Position numbers and translations under genes: made by a program. This document shows, in pieces, positions 26,307 through 37,618 of a stretch of DNA of 64,000 nucleotides (position 1 is its first letter; each line of letters opens with the position of its first letter). The stretch spans positions 4,642,001 through 4,706,000 of the forward strand of contig NZ_CP143867.1 in NCBI RefSeq assembly GCF_036416795.1, in the 5' to 3' direction. This DNA comes from Bacteroides sp. MSB163 (GTDB taxonomy: Bacteria; Bacteroidota; Bacteroidia; Bacteroidales; Bacteroidaceae). The notes under the pieces were generated by a model. It was not told the DNA's origin and made no database searches. It saw only the letters and a list, made by a program, of their open reading frames with translations.

Positions 26307-26663
26307 TTTGTTTTTTTATCGTTATTATATCCTGTATCAAGAATAATTTAAGCTCGGCTTCTTCCCATTAAATTCATAATTGACGGCTCATTTGCGGTTT
26401 AATGAACGATGAAACGGGGTTAGTACTAATGAGAACTTAAAAATATTATTTATTGCAAAGGAAACCTTTTTTTAAAAGAAAACAAAGAACTGTTTAATTT
26501 TTATTTCTCTGAATACAGGGGTACGAAGACATGAACTTCTTTTCTGTTTATGCTTGCATGAAAAGGTTTCGCTGAGATGCAGCTTATTCTTTTCAAAGAT
26601 AATAGAAAATATATTTTCTTCATACAATCAGTTATTTCATTTTGTCTTGTATATACTTTTGTA
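26307..26663. other. Intergenic region, no gene seen
   Basis: 357 AT-rich bases between the 3' end of the putative immunity gene and the start of the zinc-ribbon gene. It has a 10-base palindrome TTAGTACTAA near 26424 and loose ATTAAA/TTTAAT repeats. No clear promoter or terminator; short frames here lack any family resemblance. Confidence 0.5.
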
Positions 26664-27455
26664 TCACTGATTCTCAAAAACGCTGCTATGAGGGCAGTAT
26701 GTATAAAATGCCAATCTATATATGCCATTCTCTTCACAGAATTTCTTCAACATGATTTCTATTTCTTTGAAATAAGATTCATTGTTATCGATTCTTTCTT
26801 TATTGCAATAATTAAAGAGCCCATCATTCCTTATATAGTCAATTAAAATAGCTTTATCTTTATCCATCTTATATTCTTGAGAAATGGTCATTATCTCATT
26901 TAAAAGAACATTAGAGAGTTGTGTTTTCATTATAATAAATTTATTTTTTGCATTAAATGCTTTTGGTGTAGAATTAACTAACTGATTTATTATTGCAAAT
27001 TTCTCCTCCGGATGTGGGAAACAATCCAAATCACAACACTTCTTACCCACATTATACAATAATATAGTGCTATCCTTTTCTTGCATCCATAGTTGAAATT
27101 CACACTCATTTTCTCTAAAAAATAGATGTGCTTTATTTTCTTTCAGAGTTACAAGAGTTTGTTTTTTTAGTATGCCATAATAATATAATTCTTCTGGATA
27201 TGCAACATGCATACTATCAATAAACTCCTCCAATTCATCAAGGCTATCAGGCATTGCCAAGTAATAGACATAATAGAAGTCTAATATGTCTGCTAAAAAG
27301 GGGAAGCGTGCAGAGATTGTATCTTTATTGTCAATTTCAAATTTTCCATCTTTAGAATAAAAGGGGGATGATAATTCTTTATCTATCTCGTTGGTGAAAA
27401 AAATAAAGAATGGACATAATACAATGTATATACAAAAAAAGTTATTTGTTTTCAT
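26664..27455 (-). CDS. Hypothetical protein after RHS; possible immunity protein
   Basis: 263 residues from the start MKTNNFFCIYIVL, preferred over an upstream start that would extend into the RHS frame for over 100 bases. The first 20 residues are hydrophobic (signal anchor or signal peptide). The rest is acidic and helical, with EEFIDSMHVAYPEELYY and many Lys/Asp/Glu. It overlaps the last 14 bases of the RHS gene, so translation is coupled. Cognate immunity genes usually sit exactly here behind RHS toxins, which is the basis for the suggestion; no known immunity family is recognised. Confidence 0.6.
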   Translation of the reverse strand: MKTNNFFCIYIVLCPFFIFFTNEIDKELSSPFYSKDGKFEIDNKDTISARFPFLADILDFYYVYYLAMPDSLDELEEFIDSMHVAYPEELYYYGILKKQTLVTLKENKAHLFFRENECEFQLWMQEKDSTILLYNVGKKCCDLDCFPHPEEKFAIINQLVNSTPKAFNAKNKFIIMKTQLSNVLLNEIMTISQEYKMDKDKAILIDYIRNDGLFNYCNKERIDNNESYFKEIEIMLKKFCEENGIYRLAFYTYCPHSSVFENQ

Positions 27456-30400
27456 AAAAAAATAGTTTTTTGAATATAGAATAGGTGTTATTTTTTGCTT
27501 CTTTAGTAGTAAAGACGACTCGTGCACTCCAGTTATTGCTTGATCCGCCACTTCTCGGAAATCTTAAATTATATCCGGATTTCATACTACCAGTTCCTCT
27601 ATTTGAATTATAAGTGAATCTATTTGTTGTTGTCCAGCTTTCAAAAGTTCCCTTATTCTGTTGCCCTCTACCTATCATATAATAATAGGCTATACCAGTA
27701 TTTCCCTGTGCTCCATATTCAAAACTAAAATAGGTATCTTCTGTTAAACCAAGAACGGATGTTCTTGCGTATGCCCCAATGTCAAAATCTGTTTGTCTTT
27801 GTTTTATTTCAGAATCAATTATACTCTCTTTTAGAAAATCAACATAGTTAATTATCGAAGCGTCCAATTTACTCATAGCTTTACCCTCCTTTGTGTTTGC
27901 GTCTTCTGTTTGACCAAATAAACTATAATATGTATTATCAGACTTGTATGTTAGTCCTAAATATTCTGCTCCTTTTATCGTTTTATCCAATTCTTTTTGT
28001 GAATGAATTTCAGTACTCCATAGGTATGTCCATTCATTATTCTCATCTTTAACACGATACCAGTCTCTACCATCCGGATCAATGAGGTTTGTAGGGTTAT
28101 TCAGACAATATGTATAAGAACTAATCCAATAATATTTCTCTGCTAATGGATCCATCACCGTAAACCTTCCTAATGCCGTATCGTAATGTCTTGCTTCATA
28201 ATCATACCAATCTAATCCATGCATTCGATCCAACTCCTTACTATTATACTTATAATTCTGATCACTTGTAGCTAGCCCCTCTTCAAACAAGCCACCAAAC
28301 GGATAATAATGATTAACTTGTTCAACCGTTGTCCCATTTTGGTTCATGACTATGCGATTATTACCTTGATGATCTTTCAGGTAATAATGATAAATAGGAA
28401 TATCTCCATTTAACGTCACATAACCTTCTTCAGTGAGAATCATACTTAGAACTCCATTTTCATAGATCACATTACTACAATAGTCAGTAGTATTAGTCTG
28501 GGAAATCTGACTATTTGCCAATTCCTTTATCTGTCCCATTGGTACGGAAATATTGGCAATAGCTGTTTTATGGATTACTCGTCGTTTCATACCATCAGCG
28601 TCATATAAGTAATTCGTGCTATTAGCATTTGCAAATTGTAGTGTACTTGGCAAATTTAAACTATTATATTGAATCTTAGCTATTTTCTTATTATAATCTT
28701 GTTCTAAATTACCATTAGCATCATATTTGTACTCCTGAATAGAAGTTTTATTGCCATCAACGAAGTTAAATGCACCATTATAAAGAGGATCTGTTGCGGC
28801 ATCGGTCACATTATTAAGTTGATTGCCCACATACGTTAAGGACAAATCATCAATCTTTCCATAAGTACTTCCACTCACCTTACCATATCTTTGTAGACCG
28901 GTAATGTTTCCATTATAATCATAACCGATCACATTCTCTGAGAAGTTTTTTCCTGTAGGAGGAGTGATACTTGTTCCTTCGCCATAAATAGCATTTCTCA
29001 TACGACTCATATTATCATAAGTAAACTTATAACCACGTATGCCGTCTTCCCCACTCTTCCAAGTCATACTTCCAATATTGCCATTATAACATTGACTTCC
29101 ATTCCCTGTGTTATAATAAAGATTTTGTTCGAAAAGTGTTCCGTTGATTTGGGTCAACCAATTACGTATATTATATTCATAAGTCAGCTTATGTCCTGAA
29201 GTGCCATGATGCGTTTTTGTTTTCAATCTCCCTAACTTATCATAGGTATTGATAGCAAGCTTTACTTCACTATTCCCATTTAACTTGTGTCTTACTTCTT
29301 GCAGGCGTTCTGCATGATCATAAACATAAGTATATAATTCTGTTTGCATCTCTTTCTCATTTGCAGTGTGAATATGTAGATGTTTGAGGACTTTACCACT
29401 AAATGAATAGCTGAAGAAATTCTTTTCATATTTACCTAAGTGGTTCATAGAACGGCTTTGTACTATTTGATCTTTATCATCATAGTATAAAGAAGCAAAT
29501 AGCACAATATTTTCCTCCATTAATCCGGTTCCAGTTCCGGTTAATAATCCTTTAGCAGAAAGATTTTCAGGAGAAGCAATATATTGTTGAGCATAGTCTG
29601 TAGGGTGTGTACCATTTTCAAATCCATAAGATAATGAGCTTTTGTGAGTTGCTAAGCAGGAAAGATTCAAAAAATTATAATTATCATAGTAACTGGTAGT
29701 TAATAATTTAGTGTAATTTATCCCGTTTTTCACTATCTCAGGGCAAATATATCCTGTTTGAAATAAGCCTGCTGCCGATGTCGAAAATTCCGTTATCATA
29801 CTATGAGTAGATATATCAGGAAGAGAGTTGGCAATACAAAGGCCTCGGATAACCTCTCTGCCTAAAGCATCATAGAATATAAATGTCCATTGATTACTGC
29901 CTTGATTGCCATTTTGCATAAAAACAAGCCTATCAGCTTGGTCGTATACATATCTAATAGGATTAGCCCCAGGAAGTTTTTTCTCTATACATAAATTACG
30001 ATTATTATATTTATATTGAAAAGCATATAATGAGAGATCAGCATTTTCTTGATACATAGGTTGAAGTACAAATGAAAGGTTATTATAATCATCATACACA
30101 AAGTAGGTATCATTATTACCTTGACGTTCTAATACTTTTCTATCAAATTTATCAGTGAAAATGGTATTGGATACCCCATCTTCATCTGTTATTGTCATAT
30201 CAGAAAGTTCACCTGTTGCGTAGTATTCTGATTGAATAAGTTTACCACTGTTGTTTACGTAATATAATTTAACATCCTTGTCTGAGTTAGTGGAATATAT
30301 AGTACTGATTCCTTTTTGTACAGAATGCCATGCATCTCCACTACCTATTTGTTTAATAATACGATGGAGGGGGGAATCTTCATAAATAATCCTATTGTAT

Positions 30401-31509
30401 GCTGCATTGTCGGTCTGTTGAGATTCAATAATGTTAGGAGAGACATATTTGCCACTATTAGAAGGCATGCAAATAGGAACCCACTCTTTTTCCTTGCGCC
30501 CTAATGCATCATATTGAGTTAATGTTACTATATCTGCAAAATCTGGATTGTATTCTTTTTGAATTACTTCAGATGAACGTCCTAATTCGTCAATATATAG
30601 ATATTCAAGTATGGAGTTTTCCATAGTTAAGTTTACAGTATTCTGACCGGCTGTTGGAATAAGTAGCGTAGCAGTACGGACTATATTTCTTTGAGTGTCA
30701 GATATTGGGAAAGTTACCTGATTAGAATCATCATACGTTGGAATGTCTGAATTCATAGTTGATATAATAGTTTGTATAATCCCATCATATCCTGCTGTAT
30801 ATTCTACTACTACGTAATAAGTACCTGCTGGTAAAACGGCACAACTAGTAGAAGCAATACTTTCATAAATTAATTCAAAAGAAGAATTTAAAAAATGCGT
30901 GGTAATATTACTGTCTGCTGTGTTATTAACAGAGACTTTCATTTGTTCTAACAATGAAAAACGATAGTAAATATCTCCTCCCATTTCATTACTCACTCCA
31001 ACATATGAATTCGTATAAGTATAACTATCCATACTATATTGTTTAATATTCCCTTGTTCTAGTGTCCCGATGTCAATAGGTGATTTTTTTCCATTGATAG
31101 AAGCGTCAGGTTTATCTGTGTAAAAAGTTATATCTAGTATGGCATCATCAGCATTAGCTGCTCCGGAAGATGTAAAGGTGTAAGTTCCCGGCTCTAATGT
31201 TGAAGAAAATTTCTTTAATCCTGGTAACCCGTTACAGGTCGTCGATATTATATTATGTTGGCCATTAATATAAGATTTAAGTTCCGTATAAGCATAATTA
31301 TCAGTTGCACAATGCTCTACGGTAAGTTTCATCTTACGAGCTAGGGTGATAATATATTCGATGCTTTGATGCCCTTGAATATTATATGGATCGGAATAAA
31401 AATCCCCATAACACTCAATGGTAAATGGATAACTTGCTACTATTTGTTGGGACATAGCAATTGTGGGAAGTGTAAGCAGTATTAAGAATGTATATATATT
31501 ATTTTTCAT
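27442..31509 (-). CDS. RHS-repeat protein with variable C-terminal tail
   Basis: 1355 residues with a type I signal peptide ending near AMSQ. The first 320 residues are beta-rich, then comes the segment ENSILEYLYIDELGRSSEVIQKEY typical of DUF6443-type RHS proteins, many YD repeats (YDANGN, YDYNGN, YDALGR), and the RHS core near 1060-1150 (NHYYPFGGLFEEG, YDYEARHYDTALGRFTVMDPLAEKYY, LNNPTNLIDPDGRDW). The 205 residues after DPDGRDW do not resemble the core and correspond to the variable, often toxic, tip in polymorphic toxins. I recognise no toxin fold. It lies 11 bases after the first RHS gene and overlaps the small gene behind it. Confidence 0.85.
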   Translation of the reverse strand: MKNNIYTFLILLTLPTIAMSQQIVASYPFTIECYGDFYSDPYNIQGHQSIEYIITLARKMKLTVEHCATDNYAYTELKSYINGQHNIISTTCNGLPGLKKFSSTLEPGTYTFTSSGAANADDAILDITFYTDKPDASINGKKSPIDIGTLEQGNIKQYSMDSYTYTNSYVGVSNEMGGDIYYRFSLLEQMKVSVNNTADSNITTHFLNSSFELIYESIASTSCAVLPAGTYYVVVEYTAGYDGIIQTIISTMNSDIPTYDDSNQVTFPISDTQRNIVRTATLLIPTAGQNTVNLTMENSILEYLYIDELGRSSEVIQKEYNPDFADIVTLTQYDALGRKEKEWVPICMPSNSGKYVSPNIIESQQTDNAAYNRIIYEDSPLHRIIKQIGSGDAWHSVQKGISTIYSTNSDKDVKLYYVNNSGKLIQSEYYATGELSDMTITDEDGVSNTIFTDKFDRKVLERQGNNDTYFVYDDYNNLSFVLQPMYQENADLSLYAFQYKYNNRNLCIEKKLPGANPIRYVYDQADRLVFMQNGNQGSNQWTFIFYDALGREVIRGLCIANSLPDISTHSMITEFSTSAAGLFQTGYICPEIVKNGINYTKLLTTSYYDNYNFLNLSCLATHKSSLSYGFENGTHPTDYAQQYIASPENLSAKGLLTGTGTGLMEENIVLFASLYYDDKDQIVQSRSMNHLGKYEKNFFSYSFSGKVLKHLHIHTANEKEMQTELYTYVYDHAERLQEVRHKLNGNSEVKLAINTYDKLGRLKTKTHHGTSGHKLTYEYNIRNWLTQINGTLFEQNLYYNTGNGSQCYNGNIGSMTWKSGEDGIRGYKFTYDNMSRMRNAIYGEGTSITPPTGKNFSENVIGYDYNGNITGLQRYGKVSGSTYGKIDDLSLTYVGNQLNNVTDAATDPLYNGAFNFVDGNKTSIQEYKYDANGNLEQDYNKKIAKIQYNSLNLPSTLQFANANSTNYLYDADGMKRRVIHKTAIANISVPMGQIKELANSQISQTNTTDYCSNVIYENGVLSMILTEEGYVTLNGDIPIYHYYLKDHQGNNRIVMNQNGTTVEQVNHYYPFGGLFEEGLATSDQNYKYNSKELDRMHGLDWYDYEARHYDTALGRFTVMDPLAEKYYWISSYTYCLNNPTNLIDPDGRDWYRVKDENNEWTYLWSTEIHSQKELDKTIKGAEYLGLTYKSDNTYYSLFGQTEDANTKEGKAMSKLDASIINYVDFLKESIIDSEIKQRQTDFDIGAYARTSVLGLTEDTYFSFEYGAQGNTGIAYYYMIGRGQQNKGTFESWTTTNRFTYNSNRGTGSMKSGYNLRFPRSGGSSNNWSARVVFTTKEAKNNTYSIFKKLFFYENK

Positions 31510-31520
31510 TATATCATTTT

Positions 31521-34500
31521 TTAATGTTTGTATTGATAATCAAAAGATTTAAGAATGTTGCCATACATATCACGAATATATTTCAATCTATTCATAGAAT
31601 CATATTCGTAATGAATAGTCACATTTTTTGAATCAGTTTCTGCTATTATACCAACATGAGGACGATATGTATATGTGTGAATTAGTGCTTTTGGTAGAGC
31701 AGTTCGCAGAGCATTAACCTGGTCCATATTGGGATGTGGCTGTTTTGCTAATGCATCTGGAGTAACCCCACTTAGAGCTGTTTGTACAGCAGAATATGTA
31801 GCATTTTCAATTTTAGCTATAGGATATTGTCCATTATACCCCCATAGATAGACAACATGCTCAATGTTATCTTTGATATAGTAAGCTATATTCCCATAAC
31901 AATCATAATTTAGATATTTAATACGAAGTTGAGGAGTTGTATTTCCTTTGGCAACAGACAAGTCTTGGAGTAGTATCCTATTTTGTTCTTCTTTATATGT
32001 GTGTATTTTACGACTTACAATAGAAGTATTTATACTTTCTGTTTCTTCTATAGGAATATTGAACATATGGGCAGTCTGCATTTTTCCTAAAATTCCTATT
32101 GAAGAAGAGTTTGCATAAGTTATATTATGTATTGATAAACGTCCGTCGCTATTTCTTTTCTGAATACAACTAGGAAGATAATTCACATTGTTATAAAGAT
32201 AATCAGTTGTTTTAGAATGTTTTTTATTCCCATAATATTCTGTCACAGTTTGACTATCAAGTTTCCACCATTCAGAAGGTATGTTGTAATAGTATAGACC
32301 AAAATGCTGATTTTCCATTGGAGGGGCAAACATTTTTAAACCCGTAATTGCTCTTAATTCTACATTTGAATATGTATACTCTTCTTGTCTGAGGATTCTT
32401 TTAGAATTATCTATGTAGTATTTAGCTGTCAAGAGCCCATTATTTGTATGAGAAAGCAGAGGAATATTTGGAATAATACTGAGATATTCAGGATTTATTT
32501 CATCCGCTTCATTGTTAAAATAGTAAGATGTTGCTCCTTTAAATGTAGTGTCCCATAATTCCTCACTAACACATCCATAGCCTACAGGAGCTCCAGAAGC
32601 TGAATTACTATATGGTATTAAGGAGGAAGATGTTCCATGTATATATTGTGCTTGATACTGATGAATTCCATCATCATTCATTTCAAAATGTGAAACATTC
32701 CATATATAATGAAATCTAGGCTCAGACATTAATAGGCCATTTTTGTAAATAAATTTACGTTTCTGAGTTTGTAGCCCTTCAGATTCATTTAGAATTTCCT
32801 TAATTCTAATACCAGCTCCTGTATTGCACATCACAGGAGAACCAGTATATATAGAAAGTTTAACTTCTCCTTGTGCTTGATATTCCGTATTAGGAAGTGA
32901 AGAAAACGAAAAATTTCGATTGATAGATAATTTATATGTACCAGCCGTTAATGTGTAATGCCAATCTTTCCATTGTGGCATAATTGGACCCTCATGAGCG
33001 TCTGGATAAAAAATAACATATACTGTAGAATAACTATTTCCTTGTTTCTTTTGAATACGTACTTCATATCCATGATAAAGCAAATCTAAAGGGGTTTCAT
33101 TCAACATATAGTCTATCTTCAATCTTAGATAAATAGTTTTTTCCGAATCTAAAGTGAAAGGGTTTCCGCTGAGTTCTCCATTTATAAAGTTATCCTGTGT
33201 ATCGATGCTTGAAGAACTATGCATATATACGTCATCAAATGATAAATTACTAGTTTGTTCGGTTTCTGTATCAACATGAAAAGCATTATCATATTCATGG
33301 GGCTCATATGTAAAAATGGTTTTTCCATCGGTGGGGTATTTAATAGATTGTAAGGTTCCACACATCAGCATAGAGCTATTCGGAGTTCTATCTTGTCCAT
33401 AATAATATTTAGTGGAATTATCTGAACGTATTATAGTAGGAGGTATTAAAGTTCTTGATTTTGATCGATCCCCTTCTTGATAAATAGTAGACCAGCAGTA
33501 ACATAGTGGGGTGAGTGGATCTTTTGCAAATCCCCAATAGTCAATTAATGTTGTTGTTTTTGCAGGTAATTTTTCTGGGGTTATATATGAGAACATATAT
33601 TTTCGATCAGATTTCTGCTCATTGGGAAGTTCATAAACACTACTAAGAAATAATCGACAATTATTATAATTGTTAATAGCTCCTATGTATGAATAATCAA
33701 ACCCAATTTTTTTGATAACATCATTACTACTCTTTATTATAATATACGATAATTTTTGCGGCTTGTATGCAGAATTTACAGGTTCAATATCATATCGTTC
33801 TGTTGTTTGAAAGTCGATTGATAAATTCTTATAATTTATTTGTGATAGTATTTTTTGCTTTATAGTGGAATATGTATAACTACTGTTAGATGATAAGTTT
33901 TCTATATAGGGATTACCTGTTATATATAATAAATTAATCATTTCATCAGTTGATTCTGATAAAAACACAGGTGTTGACACATATTCTTCCTTATATAAAA
34001 AGGATATTTTATTATGCTTAGAAGAAACGATAGAGTCTAATAGCCATGCTGTAGTAACTTCATTTTGTAACCCTTTAACTGGTATGTTTTTTTTATTATT
34101 CACATAGTCTAAATATCGATTATATCTACTATTTGTAGAGGTGGAATATGTCTTCGTAATCTCTTGAGTACCAAAATAAAATTTGAATCCATTACCATCT
34201 GTGATAACGATATTATTCCTTCGTTTTTCTACATGTAAATATTGTTGTAAATTCCTTACTAATGCTTGAGGAATATTGAGTTGACCTGGATTATCTATTC
34301 TGCGAGGAAAAAAGCATGTGCCAGAATACGAGCAAAAATTGAATGAGTATATATCGGGGCAAGCATCTACACGATCTTTAATATATCTATAAATTCCAAT
34401 ATTTGGCTGTTGTTTGCAGAGACAAAAGGCGAACCTGGATTTTCAGGTAATGCATTCCTGTAAAAATATCCTGTGGGGGTTAATTCAAAATCATCCCAGC

Positions 34501-34819
34501 CCTGTATGTTTTTCGTAATGCAGCCACCAGCATTCAAAGCCCATCCCATTCCTACCCAGCTCGCATCCTGTGCAACTTTAACACCTGAAGCATGATAATT
34601 TAAACTGATAGGAATCTCCATCCCATCCAGTTCAATCTTATATAATGGTATAAAGATATTTGGGATGCCTGTATAATAACCCACAGGAATATCCCCAAAA
34701 ATACCTAGAGAAGCTGCATTAGGTGATGTTGGAATTATTTTAGGGGTAGATATTTCTATTTGAGAGTAACAATATATCGATAATGTTAATAAAATTAATG
34801 TATTAAATAAACGTTCCAT
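31521..34819 (-). pseudogene. RHS-repeat protein, first member of the pair, frameshifted
   Basis: The N-terminal part (34819 to 34367) has a signal peptide and the typical opening PTSPNAASLGIFGDIPVGYYTGIPNIFIPLY...YHASGVKVAQDASWVGMGWALNAGG, then stops. Shifting by one base at about 34373-34377 restores a continuous frame (KDRVDACPDIYSFNFCSYSGTCFF) that runs without stops to 31521, through YD-type segments such as YDSMNRLKYIRDMYG. One missing A in the AAA run (TTAAAG) would account for it. Intact, it would be about 1100 residues. Either a true disruption, a phase switch, a -1 ribosomal slip or a sequencing error. Its partner gene downstream is intact. Confidence 0.85.
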
Positions 34820-34831
34820 AATATTCTAAAT

Positions 34832-35983
34832 TTAAAATTTTACAATTTTCTCAACATACTTTTTATCTCCAACAATAATTATTAATAAATATTTTCCTCT
34901 TGATTGTTTATCTATTTGTATAGTTTCATGATAATATCCAGATAATTGGGATACAGGTGATTTGGCAAATAGCTGTCGTCCTTCTAAATCATATAGAAAT
35001 AATGATATGTCGTTATTCTGTTTCAATTCATATTTAATCTTTATATTTCCTTCTTTATTAATATATAAATTATAATTTATTATTTCACTGCGAGCATCAT
35101 GTCTGTTTAATGAATTTTGCATTTTCCTATTTTGCTTCTCATTCATATTTTTACATTCTTCATTCTCCGAATCATACGGTAAGTCATAATTTTGTTCATG
35201 AGGTAAATAGGCAAAGGAAGTACTAAAATGTTCATGAGAAGTCCCTAGTTTACATACAGTACTTTTTACTGTTTCAAATAGAGGATACCGGCTTCCAACG
35301 GCATACCAATGCCATGTTTCTATTTCTAAATGAATGGAGTCATTCGCTAATAAATAATCAATACTATCTTTATTAAGAGAAAAAGGAAAAGCCTCTAAAG
35401 ATAAATCGTTATTTTTCTCTTTTTGAGAAGTCATCTTTTGATGGACATATTTATGACTGTAAGTACGTAATACATTTTGTATTGTATCTCCTCCAGGCAA
35501 TATTAATATACCAGAAGCATCGGCTTTCACTATAACTTTTCCACATAAGTGTATATTAAAGTGATTGCAATAATTACCTTTACCTTCAAAATATTTACTG
35601 ATAGTTCGTCCTTGAAACATTGGATAAACAAATAATAATTCTGGTTGTTGATAGCTTATAAAGGTCGTTGGATTTTCAAATCCCATACAAAAAAGAGAAT
35701 CACCAGAATTTCGATAATAGTACATCGTACGATGTTCAATACCAATAATAGTATCACTACCTTGAACTTCATATTTTAATTCATAATTTGCCTCTTGATA
35801 CTTAATATCCGCAAAATTCCAAATTTGTTGAATTCCACTTTTACTGGGAGGAATGGTGGCTATCTGACACTTTATTAATCGGTCTCCTGAGCGAGGAAGA
35901 TTGTGAGGAGTGTTTAAGATTTGCCCATGAATACATAATGGAAATAAAAATCCAATGAGAATAATACATGCCCCTTTTCTCAT
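34832..35983 (-). CDS. Secreted protein with sorting-type C-terminal domain
   Basis: 383 residues with a signal peptide (to about HGQ, residue 21). The middle is a beta-rich domain I cannot name. The last 75-80 residues, YNLYINKEGNIKIKYEL, ISLFLYDLEGRQLF, YYHETIQIDKQSRGKYLLII and KYVEKIVKF, follow the pattern of a type IX C-terminal sorting domain. It is the first gene of the block with the two RHS genes (12-base gap), so it may help display or deliver them. No consensus promoter was seen in the 156 bases upstream. Confidence 0.7.
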   Translation of the reverse strand: MRKGACIILIGFLFPLCIHGQILNTPHNLPRSGDRLIKCQIATIPPSKSGIQQIWNFADIKYQEANYELKYEVQGSDTIIGIEHRTMYYYRNSGDSLFCMGFENPTTFISYQQPELLFVYPMFQGRTISKYFEGKGNYCNHFNIHLCGKVIVKADASGILILPGGDTIQNVLRTYSHKYVHQKMTSQKEKNNDLSLEAFPFSLNKDSIDYLLANDSIHLEIETWHWYAVGSRYPLFETVKSTVCKLGTSHEHFSTSFAYLPHEQNYDLPYDSENEECKNMNEKQNRKMQNSLNRHDARSEIINYNLYINKEGNIKIKYELKQNNDISLFLYDLEGRQLFAKSPVSQLSGYYHETIQIDKQSRGKYLLIIIVGDKKYVEKIVKF

Positions 35984-36079
35984 AGTAGTTTGTTTTTAGT
36001 TAATGTTCACAAGTTAGTGAAAGAAAATAATAAAAAGAAATTAATAGAATAAAAAACACATAGTTATGCTTCTTAACAT

Positions 36080-36113
36080 AAAAAAATAGGGCGAAGCCTC
36101 TGCCTCGCCCTAT
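36080..36113 (-). terminator. Terminator of the lacI-uxaB operon
   Basis: ATAGGGCGA and TCGCCCTAT form a 9-bp stem; read on minus it ends CCCTATTTTTT. It is 27 bases after the uxaB stop. Confidence 0.85.
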
Positions 36114-36139
36114 CTCCTTTGTGATACTTGATAGATTAA

Positions 36140-37579
36140 TTAAAAAATACCCTTTACTGTTTCCAGCATACCTTTTTCCTGGATAGAATCCAGATCAGCC
36201 TTCACAGCAGTGGTAAGTCCCGGGATATTATTCAAATCTTCGCCCCAGATAGAAGTTGCAGCAAGTACACCTTCGGTCACTTTCTGGGTATCGCCTGTTG
36301 CCCACAGATCTTTCAGCAATTGCATGATTTCCGGAGCGTCGTTCGGGGTGATCTCAGCACCGTCTTCACGAACGCCACCTTTATAATAAGTAATGATAGC
36401 GGCCAAACCGAGAACCAATCCCTTAGGCAATTCACCTTTGCGTTGCAGATAAGTCTTCAAGCCGGGCAGGTCACGAGTTTCATATTTCGGGAAAGAATTC
36501 AGCATAATGCTGGTAACGGCATGGTCAACAAACGGATTGTTGAAACGTTCCAATACATCTTCCGCAAACTTCTTCAGCTCATCTTTCGGCAAGTTCAATG
36601 TTTCCATCAATTCATCGAACATTACCTTATTGATGTACTGACCAATAACCGGATGCTGACAAGCATCACGCACAATGTTTACGCCCGACAAGTAAGCTAC
36701 CGGAGAAAGAACAGTGTGAGGGCCATTCAGCAACGTTACTTTTCTTTCGTGGTACGGTGCTTCGGAAGGAACGAACAATACATTCAAACCAGCCTTGTCA
36801 GCAGGGAATTCTTTGGCAATCTCCTGCGGTGCTTCGATGACCCAAAGGTGGAAAATTTCAGCCTGTACCACCAAATTATCATCATACTGTAATTTTTCCT
36901 TGATTGCTGCAATATCCTTGCGCGGGAATCCCGGAACAATACGGTCAACAAGCGTAGCGTATACACCACATGCTTCTTCAAACCAAGTCTTGAATTCATC
37001 ACCCAATTGCCATAATTCGATGTATTGGTAGATGGTTTCTTTCAGTTTGTGACCGTTCAGGAAGATAAGTTCGCAAGGGAAGATAATCAGACCTTTGCTC
37101 TTATCACCGTTGAATGTCTTGAAACGATGATACAGCAGTTGAGTCAGTTTGCCCGGATAAGAAGAAGCCGGAGCGTCAGTCAGTTTGCAGGAGGGATCGA
37201 AAGCAATACCGGCTTCCGTAGTGTTGGAGATTACAAAACGCATTTCCGGTTGCTCGGCCAACTTCATGAATTCATTGTTCTGAGTGTAAGGATTCAGTGC
37301 ACGGCTGATAACGTCGATCATTGTCAGACTATTGACAGTTTCTCCTTTGTCCAAACCTTGCAGGTTTACGTGATAAAGATCATCCTGTGCATTCAGCATG
37401 TCTACCATACCTTTGTCGATGGGTTGAACTACTACAACACTGCTATTGAAATCAGTCTTTTCGTTCATGTTATAAATAATCCAGTCGATAAATGCACGCA
37501 AGAAGTTTCCTTCACCGAATTGAATGATACGTTCCGGGCGCTGAGCCTTGGGAGCGGTTTGTTTGTTTAATGCTTTCAT
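36140..37579 (-). CDS. uxaB: Tagaturonate reductase (altronate oxidoreductase)
   Basis: 479 residues, normal for UxaB of the mannitol dehydrogenase family. It reduces tagaturonate to altronate with NADH in galacturonate breakdown. The N-terminal Rossmann part has RIIQFGEGNFLRAFIDWIIY and the catalytic domain has VTLLNGPHTVLSPVAYLSG, where the Lys/Asn/His residues of the family lie. It follows a LacI-type regulator by 39 bases on the same strand and faces uxaC across a divergent promoter region, a usual hexuronate layout. UxaA (altronate dehydratase) is not in the window. Confidence 0.93.
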   Translation of the reverse strand: MKALNKQTAPKAQRPERIIQFGEGNFLRAFIDWIIYNMNEKTDFNSSVVVVQPIDKGMVDMLNAQDDLYHVNLQGLDKGETVNSLTMIDVISRALNPYTQNNEFMKLAEQPEMRFVISNTTEAGIAFDPSCKLTDAPASSYPGKLTQLLYHRFKTFNGDKSKGLIIFPCELIFLNGHKLKETIYQYIELWQLGDEFKTWFEEACGVYATLVDRIVPGFPRKDIAAIKEKLQYDDNLVVQAEIFHLWVIEAPQEIAKEFPADKAGLNVLFVPSEAPYHERKVTLLNGPHTVLSPVAYLSGVNIVRDACQHPVIGQYINKVMFDELMETLNLPKDELKKFAEDVLERFNNPFVDHAVTSIMLNSFPKYETRDLPGLKTYLQRKGELPKGLVLGLAAIITYYKGGVREDGAEITPNDAPEIMQLLKDLWATGDTQKVTEGVLAATSIWGEDLNNIPGLTTAVKADLDSIQEKGMLETVKGIF

Positions 37580-37618
37580 GCTTAAAAATCGTTTTTAAAG
37601 TGATTGATATTATGATGT

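Noticed and set aside
34360..34390. Programmed -1 ribosomal slip in the RHS gene
   Set aside because: The local ATTAAAG is not a standard heptamer slip site and no downstream hairpin was found; a plain frameshift is simpler, though not excluded.
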